Assembly: GCA_905250025.1 (NCBI GenBank)
Contig: CAJNOJ010000245.1
Span: 62,001 to 126,000, forward strand
Direction: 5' to 3'
Length of the DNA: 64,000 bases
DNA from: Adineta ricciae
Taxonomy: Eukaryota > Rotifera > Eurotatoria > Adinetida > Adinetidae
A model generated the notes under the pieces. That model was given only the letters and a program-made list of their open reading frames with translations, made no database searches and was not told where the DNA came from. This document shows positions 14,201 to 24,545 of the stretch, piece after piece. Every line of letters starts with the position of its first letter. The first letter of the stretch is position 1. The translations under genes and the position numbers were made by a program.

Positions 14201-15179
14201 ATCTGCTTGGAGATATCGAAAAGCGGCTTAACTTTTCCAATAAACTAAACGTCTTGTTTCCTGAGAGAATCGACAACATTTCTAGTGTTTCGAAGGTTTT
14301 TCACGTTTTCTTATTTAATGAAATACCATGGAGTGATTAATTCATCAAAATGAATTCACGACAAATTGCTAGAGCACCTCGGTGAGGGAGTTGGCATTCT
14401 ATTTATGTAAAAGATGCTGAGTGTTCTAACTCATTCTTCAACACAAAAAAAACAGATATATATATTAGGAGTAGCAAGTTAACGTCACTCCTGCGGTAAA
14501 CCGTAGCTCAATTTTATATTTTGTGGCTTCAAAAAGAAATAAAAGATCATGTAAGTGGTTTTTCAGGTTAACAAACGATCATTTTTTCTTTTATTTATCA
14601 TTGAATACCACTTGGGAAGGATGAACCGAACACACTGAGAGATGCTGCATGAAGCTCTCAGCAAACTATATCGTGAAACTTTTTACAGTCATGTATTTTT
14701 TTTACTGCAAAACGTCAAACGATGCAAATCAATCAGTCAAAACTAACTGGTTAGCATTTAGCGTTCTCGAAAACAAAATTTACATAACCAAAATAAATCT
14801 CTAGTGTAAGATGTAGAGTTTTTCATTTTCCACTATATGTTTTAATTAAAAAATTAATATAGAGATGTTAATTCCTATTGAAGGAAATCGAATCGGCTTG
14901 CAAAAAAGTCAAAGGCACAAAAGATTTCCCGCTTTAATTCTTAAGTTTACCATTGTAAATTTCAAAACAGAATTCACTAAACATACATATTCTAATGCCA
15001 TCTATCTGCGCAAGCCAACAATTCGCAATTGTTGAAATGATTACACGTCATTTGTTTTCATCTTAAACATAAATAACGACACCAACAGCATGAATAATTA
15101 CTTATAAGGAACAACATCATACATTTTTCATCGCTTCCAGTCTCTACGGTACGGTCTGCTGCACGATTGAAATTACAAC
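11202..15179. other. Long region without a recognised gene
   Basis: About 4 kb of AT-rich DNA. Minus-strand frames at 11365-11957 and both-strand frames near 13283-13565 show no splice continuity or domain. Small perfect palindromes are present: CATGGCTAGCCATG near 12502, a 19-base one centred at 12947 (CGATTTATAATATAAATCG), and hairpins GACAGTCGAAACTGTC near 13217 and TTTCGTAGTTTTTCTACGAAA near 13376. The segment 11625-11665 (minus) shares the coding-like words SANPKDERYL with 20648-20685 (plus). I see nothing else. Confidence 0.45.
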
Positions 15180-18116
15180 ATGCACACATTTTCCACATTA
15201 CCCGTCGAACTTGTTTATCGAATTATGGATCATCAAAATGAGCTGACGCTATTTTGTTCAATGCAAAATATTTCCCGGCGGCTCAATCAGATCCTGAGCA
15301 CCTATGAGCGATATCGAGTAAGTTTACTAGGCATCTTAACACTCTTGTCGGTTGTGCTACGTATAAGCCTAATGATATTTGACATCGTAAATTTGCTCAT
15401 AGGAATAGGCACAGTAATTTCATAATCCCCAAACAATCCGATCGAATCAAACAATAACAGTACAAACTCATATGAAATCAAGCATTCTTCCACTCTCTCG
15501 CTCTTATTCTATGTACATGGAGGATGCATTCGCCCGATACGCGACTATGAACGAACAAAACGCTTAGTCATGCGTTACCGTTTGTTTGCTGAGCTACTCG
15601 ATTCATAATTTGCACAAATTAGAACTTTTGAGGGAGCTCATCAACCGAAGCAAACAGCACTGCACAGTTGCTAGACCTATCCCAATACACATTCTTAACA
15701 GGGGTACATCAAATCCAACTCCTACATTTGACAAGAGTAGGACTTCGATTTCCTTCTGACGAGCTTTCGAAAGGGATATTCCAACACAGCACCTCTTCTC
15801 TCAAAGAAATATTCCCTGAACAACAACTGGCATCCTTACTCACACCAAAAGCTGCCATATAGATCCAACTGCTCCCAAAAATCGTCCCCACATATAACTA
15901 TTTCGTATCACATATATTCGACCCAAACTGCCATCGAAGGTTCTCTTTCCTGCTTCCATTTTTCATAATATATCACTCTAATGCAGACACTCATCACACT
16001 AGACCTCGGCGGCAACAGAGTCGGTGATAAAGCAGTACAACATATTGCGGGTGCCTTGCGAACGAATACGGTAATATTTATCTCATTTCCCAGAATATGA
16101 ACCAGTCAGTTTATCTCACACCTACAGACGCTCACCACACTACGCCTCGAGGGCAACGCAATCGATGATAAAGGAGTACAACATATTGCGGATGCCTTGC
16201 GAACGAATACGGTAATTTTGATCTCATTTTACAGAATATAAAGCACTCAGTTTCTCTCACACCTACAGATCCTCGGTACACTACACCTAAGTTGGAGCAC
16301 AATCGATGATGAAGGAGCACAGCACATTGCGGATGCGTTGCGAATTAATACGGTTATACTGATCTCATTTCCCAGAATATACAGCAATCAATTTCTCTCA
16401 CACTTACAGACACTTAACACACTACACCTCTATTCGAACCGAATAGGTGGTGAAGGAGCACAGCACATTGCGGATGCGTTGCGAACGAATACGGTTATAC
16501 TGATCTCATTTCCGGAAGATAAAGTACTCAGTCTATCTCACGCCTACAGACACTCACCACATTACATCTCAGTCGGAGCAAAATCAGTGATAAAGGAGCA
16601 CAACACATTGCGGATGCGTTGCGAATCAATACGGTTATAGTGATCTCATTTCCCAGAATATAAAGCACTCAGGTTCTCTAACACATACAGACACTCACCA
16701 CAGTACGCCTCAGATGGAGCAAAATCGGTGATAAAGGAGCACAACACATTGCGGATGCCTTGCGAATGAATAGGGTAACATTGATCTTATATCACAGAAG
16801 ATGAAGCAGTCAGTTTCTCTCACGCCTACAGACACTCATCACACTAGACCTCGAGGGCATGGAACCCAGTGCTGAAGGGGTACAACACATTGCGGATGCG
16901 TTGCGAACGAATACGGTTATACTGATCTCATTTCCAGAAGATGAAGTACTCAGTCTATCTCACGTCTACAGACACTCACTATACTACACTTCAATTGGAG
17001 CAAAATCGGTGATAAAGGAGCACAACACATTGCGGATGCGTTGCGAATCAATACGGTTATAGTGATCTCATTTCCCAGAATATAAAGCACTCAGTTTCTC
17101 TCACACCTACAGACACTCACCATAGTAGACCTCATCTGCAACGGAATCGGTGCTGAAGGAGCACAGCACATTGCGAATGCGTTGCGAACGAATACGGTAA
17201 TTTTTATATTATTTCACAGCAGATGAAGTACTCAGTCTATCTCATACTTACAGACCCTCACCAGCCTACATCTTCAAAGCAACGAAATCGGTGCTGAAGG
17301 AGCACAACATCTTGGGGAAGCGTTGCGAACGAATACGGTAATTTTGATCTCATTTCCAGAAGATAAAGGACTCAGTCTATCTTGCACCGATAGACACTCA
17401 CCACACTAAACCTCAGTTGGAACAAAATGGGCGCTGAAGGAGCAGCACACCTTGCGGATGTGTTACGGACCAATACAGTAATATTGATCTCATTTCAGAG
17501 AATATGATCCAGTCGGTTTATCTCACACCTACAGACACTCACCACGCTACACCTCGTCTGCACGGAAATCGGTACTGAAGGAGCAGAACACATTGCGGAT
17601 GCGTTGCGAACGAACACAGTAATATTGATCTCATTTCAGACAATATGAAGCACTCAGTCTATCTCACGTCTACAGACACTCACCACACTACACCTCGGTT
17701 GGAGCAAAATCGGTGATAAGGGAGCACAACACATTGCGGATGCGTTGCGAACGAATACGGTAACATCGATCTCATAGCACAGAAGATGAAGCAGTCAGTT
17801 TCTCGCACGCCTACAGACACTCAGCACACTAAACCTCGAATGCAACGGAATCGGCGGTGATGGGGCACAACACATCGCGGATGCGTTACGAATCAACACA
17901 GTAATATTGATCTCATTTCAGACAATATGAAGCACGCAGTCTATCTCACATGTACAGACACTCACCACACTAAAGCTTACGTATAACGAAAAGGATGGGG
18001 AAATAGCGCAACGTATCGACGAGGCGTTGCGAATGAATACGGTAATATTGATGCTGTGTTCGGCGAGGTTGGGAATTTCTGTTTTATCTGATTCTCAGGG
18101 CGTCAAGATGGTGTAG
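15180..18116 (+). CDS. F-box-like/LRR (RNI-type) protein with 15 modular LRR exons
   Basis: Exon 1 (15180-15317) encodes 46 residues starting MHTFSTLPVELVYRIMDH, an F-box-like head, and ends in phase 0. Fifteen exons of exactly 84 bases follow, from 15987-16070 to 17958-18041. Each is one 28-residue ribonuclease-inhibitor-type repeat (TLTTLxLxxNxIGxxGAQHI, then ADALRTNT). A short last exon (18099-18116) adds GVKMV and a stop. All units are open and phase 0 at both ends, giving about 471 residues. Intron 1 (15318-15986) is long; a 64-codon frame inside it (15668-15862) could be an extra exon, but I could not connect it. Some LRR introns start GTTATA, a weak donor. RNI-type repeats bind proteins; the partner is unknown. 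Confidence 0.8.
15987..18041 (+). repeat. Tandem exon-intron array, 141-base period, 15 copies
   Basis: Unit starts are 15987, 16128, 16269, 16410, 16550, 16691, 16832, 16972, 17113, 17254, 17394, 17535, 17676, 17817 and 17958, so spacing is always 140 or 141. Each unit is an 84-base exon plus a 56-57-base intron. Introns are also alike (for example gatctcatttcccagaatat, then ctcactcctacag-like ends). The unit being copied therefore includes the intron. Confidence 0.95.
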
Positions 18117-18610
18117 ATCTGGCAGTGGATTCGATCGAAACACAAGTGATCGTGGATCTGATGGTTCTTTGCGTATATTGGATCTTTTTGGATTGAGAAC
18201 TTAGTAGATATCATTGGTTGTGTGGTTTTCGTGACATTGAGGAGTAGTAAAGGTATAGAAAATGAATTTGTTGTGAGAAGTGAATGTGACCTGAATGTTA
18301 ATGCTTCTTGTTCTGTGAGAAATGTATGTGCATTGGCGGGAATGAATGGTGTAGTTACGAAGGTGTAACGGAGCCGTGTTTGGTAGGAGAGGTGCCATGG
18401 TGCGATGCGTTTATGAGTGATCGTCTCGGTTTGGAGTTTGTTTCTGAGAGGGTTTGATGGACAAGCATTCGCTTTTCGGAAAGAAAGGGTTATGGCGTTC
18501 TAAAATCGGTGACTCAAAAGCTAAATGTTCGTGAGTTTGTCCAATCCAATCAGGTTGCAGCTTTTTATGAACCAATGAAACATTAGAGATGACCATACAG
18601 AAATGATTCA
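18117..18610. other. Intergenic, no gene seen
   Basis: 3' flank of the LRR gene. It is locally GT-rich on the plus strand and has no convincing frame. Confidence 0.5.
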
Positions 18611-19010
18611 CCTGAGGTAATCAAGGTTGAGGATCACAAATGCGATATTAGTTTTCCGTAAAAACTATCTGTCCTGTTTTTGCGACAACGGTTCACTTTT
18701 TTGCAAAAAGAAATTTGTTTGATAAGGGTTGATTGAAAGGTAATCGAGGTCGAGGAACTCGGATCTGAAGTTAGTTTTAACTGATTATTAACTATTAATT
18801 AACTCTAAGTCAACTAGAGATAAATTATTAATGTGCAGGGTAAGCGTTGACCGAGAGGTAAATGACGTCGATGAATTCGAATCTGGTGTTTATTTTAACT
18901 AATAATTAACTTATTATTAACTATGCATAGAATAATAATGTTCACACTAAGGTTTGACCGAAGGGTAATCGATGTCATGGAATTCAAATCTGAGCTTAGC
19001 TTTTTCTTAT
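18611..19010. repeat. Diverged tandem repeat, about 107-118-base period, about 4 units
   Basis: Units start near 18611, 18727, 18845 and 18952. Each opens with a form of TTGACCGAAGGGTAATCGA, then a GAGGAATTCAAATCTGA-like stretch, then TTAGTTTTAACTGATTATTA. The first unit is the most diverged. No protein frame is kept across units. Confidence 0.6.
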
Positions 19011-19195
19011 TCATCAATCTTAGACTTTTTCCTTTCTTCATTCAAAAGAGACATTTTCTGTGTGTTTTATAAATTCTATTGTAGAAGATAGTTGTTTCGG
19101 CGATATTCCCGAATGTGATATGTACGAAGACAGTAGTTTATGGAGCTTACACAAAAAGATCTGGTATATCTTACATTATGATATTAGTAGTTTAA

Positions 19196-20239
19196 CCCTT
19201 TCCAGCCGGGTGTATCCATATGGATACAATTTGCTGTAGGGGACGGGGAGTACGGCATTATTTGAATAGTCGGCCGGAGGGAGGTCGACGAACAACTAGG
19301 CGTTCCTTTTGAAAGTTATTCGAAAGATGAAATTGACAAGAGTCGCAACTGGTACCAGTGGCTTTTTTTTTAAGAAACATGATTGATATCTCTTCGAGCT
19401 TCGAGAATAAGCTATGCGGATTACCAACTTCTTAAATTGAAGAGAACAATAAAATATGTACTGTAAATCACAGTTTTGACGAATTTTGATCATTTCGATT
19501 AAAAACCGACTCAGTATGAACAAGATGCTTTTGTATATGAAAAAATCATAGATACTTTTTATGTATCAACGACTAGGCGTTAGTTTCAGAAGATTCCAAG
19601 AAGCGAAAAGAGTATGAGAAAAACATCGGGACAAATAATCGAATGGGTGGATTATTCAAATGAAATAATTTCTATTTCTTTCTTTTGAGGAATAAAAGGA
19701 TCTGATGATATCATTTCAGAAACGGGCTGGCGGTTACTGTGCCTCGTTACTTATTTTATTTAGTTGAGTGTGCAGTAAAAAGGAACTTCAATATCTTTTA
19801 CACTTCCAGTTAAGTCGATTTTCCTGACTTAGACTAATTCGCGTATCTATAATTTATTATAGGTCTCTTGTCGTCCGGTCATTTTTCGTAGACGTCTTGG
19901 ACAGTTTGAGAAACAACTCATACATTTTCTCTGGATGAAGATGAAAATGAATTATATATGGAACGTACCGTATAGAGCTGGTTCGGTCTGAGTTCACGAT
20001 GGAAGCCAGATTCACCAACGGTTAGACATTTATATGAACAGTTAGGTTGAAAGTGAGAATTCAAAGAACTAGATAATTTGAATGATTTATAAAGAAACTT
20101 GGTTGATACGGTTTGATGAAGGAAATTACCTGATTATTCGTTAGTAAAAACGGAAAGAAGAATGAAATGCGTGATCTAGATTACACTATCCGATGAAGTC
20201 CCACTACCTCTGATGAGAAACCGGCCGATTATGAACGGG
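19196..20239. mobile_element. Putative piggyBac-like non-autonomous element
   Basis: The left end is TTAA|CCCTTTCCAGCCGGGTG (TTAA at 19192-19195). The right end reads GATTATGAACGGG|TTAA (TTAA at 20240-20243). TTAA target sites and CCC..GGG termini are the piggyBac pattern, and CCCTTTCCAGCC resembles known piggyBac ends. Just inside the left end is the perfect 18-base palindrome TGTATCCATATGGATACA (19211-19228). The two terminal repeats match only loosely, and no transposase frame exists in the 1.04 kb, so the right boundary is uncertain. Confidence 0.45.
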
Positions 20240-20243
20240 TTAA

Positions 20244-20894
20244 TTTTTTGCACTGGAAATACCAAACTGATTGTATATGCGTCAACGACTAGACGTTAGA
20301 ATTCCAGATTCGCCGTAGAGTATACGTGTGAGGTAAACTTATCAAGAATCAAAGATTTTTAAAAGGAACTTCGCGAACGCTCAATGAAAATATTCGATAG
20401 GGTATTATTTTCCTGAAAGAATAGAAAAGAAGCAATTGTTAGCTGTGAAACACAGCTCACACTGTACAACTACTCACTGACGAATTCCTAATTGGTTCGT
20501 TTCATGAAAAACGAACAATCTTTGCTTTCTATTAACTCTAATGCGTGACACAGTGTCATGATTCAGCTGAGGACTAGTGACAATCGCAGTGTCTTATGCG
20601 TTTTTCAAACCGTTTGAACATGTTCAGCAGCAGAAAAATTCTTTCCGAAAAGGGTCGGCGAATCCGAAGAATGAGCGTTACTTGTTATATATTTGACGAT
20701 CATATACAAAAATCGAGCTCAAGTACTGCGGAAGGAAAAGGCATTTCGACAAATATTTCATTCATTTGATCTTGAAGAACAGGAAATATTTTCGAGAGAA
20801 ATTCTCTTCTACAAATGAAAATCCTTCATTCTTTTTCACATTAAACGTTGAATAAGATATCTTGGGCTTATGTTTGTAACAGTATAGTGTCAAA
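20244..20894. other. Intergenic, repeat-like, no gene
   Basis: No gene. It contains a copy of the ACGACTAGACGTT word (20285) also present at 19569 and, in altered form, at 19292. The short coding-like word SANPKNERYL (20650-20680) is shared with 11625-11665 on the other strand. Confidence 0.4.
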
Positions 20895-21030
20895 CTCGAA
20901 ACTTGAATTCGAGTATTCAATTATTTGAGAATTCCCGCTGACCGGGCCTTCCGCAGCACCTTGAATCGAAATAATCTCTCAGCAACCTCCGAATACTCCA
21001 ATAGGTGAATACTCGAATTCAATTTTCGAG
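20895..21030. repeat. 25-base inverted repeat with 86-base spacer
   Basis: 20895-20919 and 21006-21030 are reverse complements at 24 of 25 positions (core TTGAATTCGAGTATTCA). This could be a small palindromic element or a strong hairpin. No target duplication is evident. It overlaps the start of repeat copy A. Confidence 0.65.
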
Positions 21031-21632
21031 CTGTACATGTATAGGTTTTCAACACTTGTATTAATACCAGATGGGTTAATACCATTCATAACACCTTCGA
21101 TTCCTGCCATCACCCATGCTCGATCTGTTTGGTTCTGTAAAACAAAAAGTTGTCCTTTTATGGAAATTAGCTTGCACAGAAGAGAAACATCTCTTCTTCT
21201 TGTAGAACAACCAACCCTATCTTCGAAGGGCAATGTGACCTTCTACGCTAACAAAAACCACCTATCTTTTCTCAGGTAGCAAGAGCATAGTGACCAGAGA
21301 AAAGAGAAAAACGTACCATGAATATTACAAACAATGACGATATAGTACAACAGATGAACAATTGAGTATCGTCCTATTTCCTCGAAAATGACGATTTAAA
21401 CGAGATACAATTCACAGCACATCAAAGAGCGGCGTGAGTGCCGCATAATGTGATTTCGATGTTTGATTAGCAGTAGATCGAACAAAGATAAACGATGTTA
21501 TATTAGTCAATAGCCATGACAATTAGTAAGACAACAATAGTGATAACATGCTAAAATGAGAAATAAAGGAAAAAGAACATATCAAATATAATTTGTATCA
21601 AAAAAGGCATTCATGTTTATCGAAATTATCGT
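20979..21632. repeat. Long diverged repeat, copy A
   Basis: It aligns by eye with 22276-23060 in the same orientation. Shared stretches include the ACCTTCGAT region (21090 and 22381), TTATGGAAATTAGCTTGCACAGAAGAG (as two shorter words, near 21155 and 22455), GATCTTCTACGCT-type words (21238, 22532), ACGATGTTATATT (21493, 22817) and GCATTCATGTTTATCGAAAT (21607; 23021 with changes). Minus-strand frames in both copies share LQNxxDR then IEGVxN, so it may once have coded. Confidence 0.55.
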
Positions 21633-22066
21633 ACGATACACTAGCCTGGAAGAATGTGTCACAAGCAGCAAAAGATCTTGTCAAAGGTTTACTAACAGTT
21701 GACCCATCGAAACGTTTGACAATTAAAGATTTATCTCGGAACGCGTGGCTTCGCGGCTCTAGTATGTCAACAATGCATGATCATCTGGTGACGCCCAATG
21801 TTCTTTGCCAAGCATCTCGATCATTGATTGTAAGTTGTTCATTTCTATTTTTGAACTACCAGGATAGAATAAAACAATGATATTTATTCGTCAAGGTTCG
21901 TGCTGTCAATGTGACGATGCGTGCATTTCAAAAAGCTGGTCAATTTCAATTATCATCTGTTATCGATGGCCTTCTTGCTCGTCGTCGTTACACAAAACGA
22001 TCAACTGATTCATGTTCATCGACATCAAGTTCAGCAACAACAACTACAAACTTACCCGATATATAA
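21623..22066 (+). pseudogene. MSK (RPS6KA5-like) C-terminal kinase fragment
   Basis: Two exon-like pieces, 21623-21829 and 21896-22066, join in frame across a normal intron. They encode LAWKNVSQAAKDLVKGLLTV, then DPSKRL, the last helices of the MSK C-terminal kinase domain. A helix (VRAVNVTMRAFQKAGQF) and a basic plus Ser/Thr-rich tail ending in TAA follow, as in MSK tails. The rest of the kinase is absent; upstream is repeat copy A, which ends where the homology starts. It is a truncated duplicate rather than a working kinase, or the 3' end of a gene moved by repeat-mediated rearrangement. A second MSK gene lies at 32698-33354. Confidence 0.7.
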
Positions 22067-22275
22067 CATCGGCTAAATCACGATTGGTAGCAAATATAAC
22101 GCCTCCTGCTCCGCTGCCACTTTCGGTTACTTGTGTGATTGCCAATGACAAGTCCTTTAAAGAAAATATCCATGCGAATGATTATATGAAAGCCGAAAAA
22201 ATATTTAAATTAAAGCTCACGAGATTTGCCACGGAAAATATCTCAACCAACATCCATATCGATTTGTCGCAGTTT

Positions 22276-23060
22276 CCCAGGTCGATCGTTCCGGCGACTG
22301 GATCCGTTGAAATCTGAGTCGGTTTCGGTACAGCTCTTCTCGATTCCAGCAAGTTCCGGCAGGTTCCAGACGCGTTGACTACGCCTTCGATGACCGATAT
22401 GATCCGAACTCGATCTTGTGGATTCTGCAAAAAAAACACAGAGGATTGTATTTTCATGGAAACTACTCTATGCAGAAGAAAAACACCTCTTCCTGTACTA
22501 GAACAGTCATGTCTGAGACGGACAATATGATCTTCTACGCTCAGAAAATTGATCTATCTTTTCTCGCGAAGGAAGAGCACAATGAGCATAAGAAAGAATG
22601 AATCAGACAACAACGGACAAAGTTCACAGCACGCAAATAATCGACTAACTTGTGTGCTCGATCGCCCACTTTTCATGTATGTTGGACGAATGAAAAATGT
22701 TGTCTTTTATATACCCGCGCGTACACAAGCGAGAGAGTGATATCGGAATGATTTTGGTGCCTGACTATAGCAAAATATCGACTGAAAACAATATACCTAG
22801 ATCGAAGAGAGATACACGATGTTATATTGTTCACTAGCCGTGGCAACAAGTACCCAGATTATCATGGCTTGACCGGTTCCGACAGGTTAAGTTCGTTTTC
22901 CAACGATTTCCTTGCCGCCGAATTCCAGCCGGAATGATCGACCTGGGTAAGAGAAAATAGTGATAATATGCTAACATCGAAGAGAATGAAAAAGAAAAAA
23001 TCAAATATATATTGAACAAGGCATCCATGTTAATCGAAATTACGTCAAAGGGGCTGTTGG
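22276..23060. repeat. Long diverged repeat, copy B, with CCCAGGTCGA inverted ends
   Basis: Second copy of the repeat at 20979-21632. It carries an extra stretch (about 22855-22950) absent from copy A. CCCAGGTCGATCGTTCCGGC at 22276-22295 is inverted at 22929-22948 with one mismatch, so 22276-22948 could be a discrete element. The same end sequence marks the small element at 8865. Confidence 0.5.
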
Positions 23061-23486
23061 ATACCTTCATGATTCGTGGATCACACATTGATCGCACAAA
23101 TTTAACTGGTATACATACAGTTTTCTGGAGGCGTGAGCACTGAAAATCTCTATGCTTGAAACCGTTAGTAGATTCTTGTCATCAACCTACATAATCTAAA
23201 TGAAATTGTTTTACTCAATGACCCATTTTCACATTGTTTGCAGAACAAGACTATGGATGAAGGAAGATTTCTCGTTTTCATTGATTGATTGAGGTTGTAG
23301 CTGACATAAAACTATGTATTCACTCGCCTCTTCGGCGTTCGTCAGATAATGATGATAGAAGAACTCTTTTAATATTTCTCATACAAAAGAAAAGGCGATG
23401 TATTTATTTCGTAGAAGTATAAGTACTAAAATCAAGTAGCATATTATTTCTTGGATAAAACTAGAAAATGGTCATAGTTCATTCTT
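23061..23486. other. Intergenic, no gene seen
   Basis: Spacer between repeat copy B and the 3' end of the SDR gene. No motif or frame of interest. Confidence 0.5.
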
Positions 23487-24545
23487 TTATTTACTAGAAA
23501 CCATTTGTTCACTTAACTTCCATAAACGTTCAGCAGCTTCCATATCTGTTGCATGCGGTGCCATGCCTAAAAACCTTTCAGTTGTGTTTACTCCTTTGCT
23601 AATTGCACAATCTTCTAAATATTCTCCACCATGATTTTCAAGTTCAGGTGCTAACGCAGCGTAAACACTAGTCGAAGCACCTTGTTCGATATTTTTGAAA
23701 CCATCAAGAAGTGATCCATCTTCTTTATACCATCCCATTGCACGTTGTTCTTCCACCGGTACATCTTTTTGTAAATTAGTCATTATTCCACCTGGGTGTA
23801 AAGCATAAGCTTTAATTCCTTGTGATTCGTACAACTTGTTCAATTGTTTAGCAAAAAGGATATTCGCCGTTTTACTTTGTGCATAAGCTAACCATTTATC
23901 ATAACTTTTCTCCCAATTCACATCTTCCCAATGGATACCACCACGCTTATTTGCCAATGAACTAACAACAACAACTCGTGATGGGTTGCCAGCTTTGAGT
24001 TCAGGTATGAGACTGGTTGTTAGAAGAAAATGCGCAAGATGGTTAACGCCAAATTGTGATTCGAAACCATCGATCGTCTTTGTGTATGGACATGCCATGA
24101 TTCCTGCATTGCCTATTGGAAGTATCGATCAAAGAGAGGTTAGTCAAAACAAATATACACTTACAAATGAGAATATTGATTGGTAATTTACGAGCTTGAA
24201 ATTGTTTAACAAAGTTTCTGACGGATTCGAGTGAAGTAAGATCCATTTCCATCACTTCGACTTTATTGTTATTTGTAGATCTTTTAATATCCTCTACAAC
24301 TTGTGCACCTTTCTTCATATCCCGTGCGGTTATGATTACATGTGCATTTGCAGATGCTAATGCACGAGCTGTTTCAATACCAATGCCTTAACAGAAGGTC
24401 AAGCTATTTCTACAATGAAGTTTTCAATTGATTTCTTACCTGATGTGGCACCGGTGATAAGTACGATTTTATCGTCTAATTTCGCATTAAGTCCTTTAAC
24501 AATTTCAAGTGCAGTTGATTTAGCATGAAAAGCTGTCGACGCCAT
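23487..24545 (-). CDS. Short-chain dehydrogenase, retinol dehydrogenase/WWOX-like
   Basis: NAD(P)-dependent oxidoreductase, likely acting on retinoids, steroids or other lipid carbonyls at a membrane. Exons are 24440-24545, 24165-24386 and 23487-24112; they join to 317 residues. Motifs in order are VLITGATSGIG (cofactor loop, split by intron 1), DLTSLESVR, NAGIM (split by intron 2), VNHLAHFLLT, VVVVSSLANK (catalytic Ser) and YAQSKTANILFAKQL (catalytic Tyr-x-x-x-Lys). The HPGGIMTNL stretch after the active site is typical of the RDH11-14/WWOX branch. Length matches the family. There is no WW domain and no obvious N-terminal membrane anchor, so this is the soluble type of the branch. It is divergent from the PPR gene, with 840 bases between the two starts. 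Confidence 0.92.

Noticed and set aside
15668-15862. 64-codon frame in intron 1 of the LRR gene as an additional exon
   Set aside because: It ends in a stop before any usable donor, and skipping it gives a clean phase-0 join from 15317 to 15987.
16021-18041. CRISPR-like array because of the regular 141-base repeat
   Set aside because: The repeats are protein-coding LRR exons with spliceosomal intron ends; there are no short palindromic repeats with unique spacers.
20979-21279. Overlapping 80-84-codon frames on both strands in repeat copy A
   Set aside because: The diverged second copy shares only short stretches of the minus frame (LQNxxDR, IEGVxN) and neither shows a start, a splice pattern or a domain. 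Treated as repeat.
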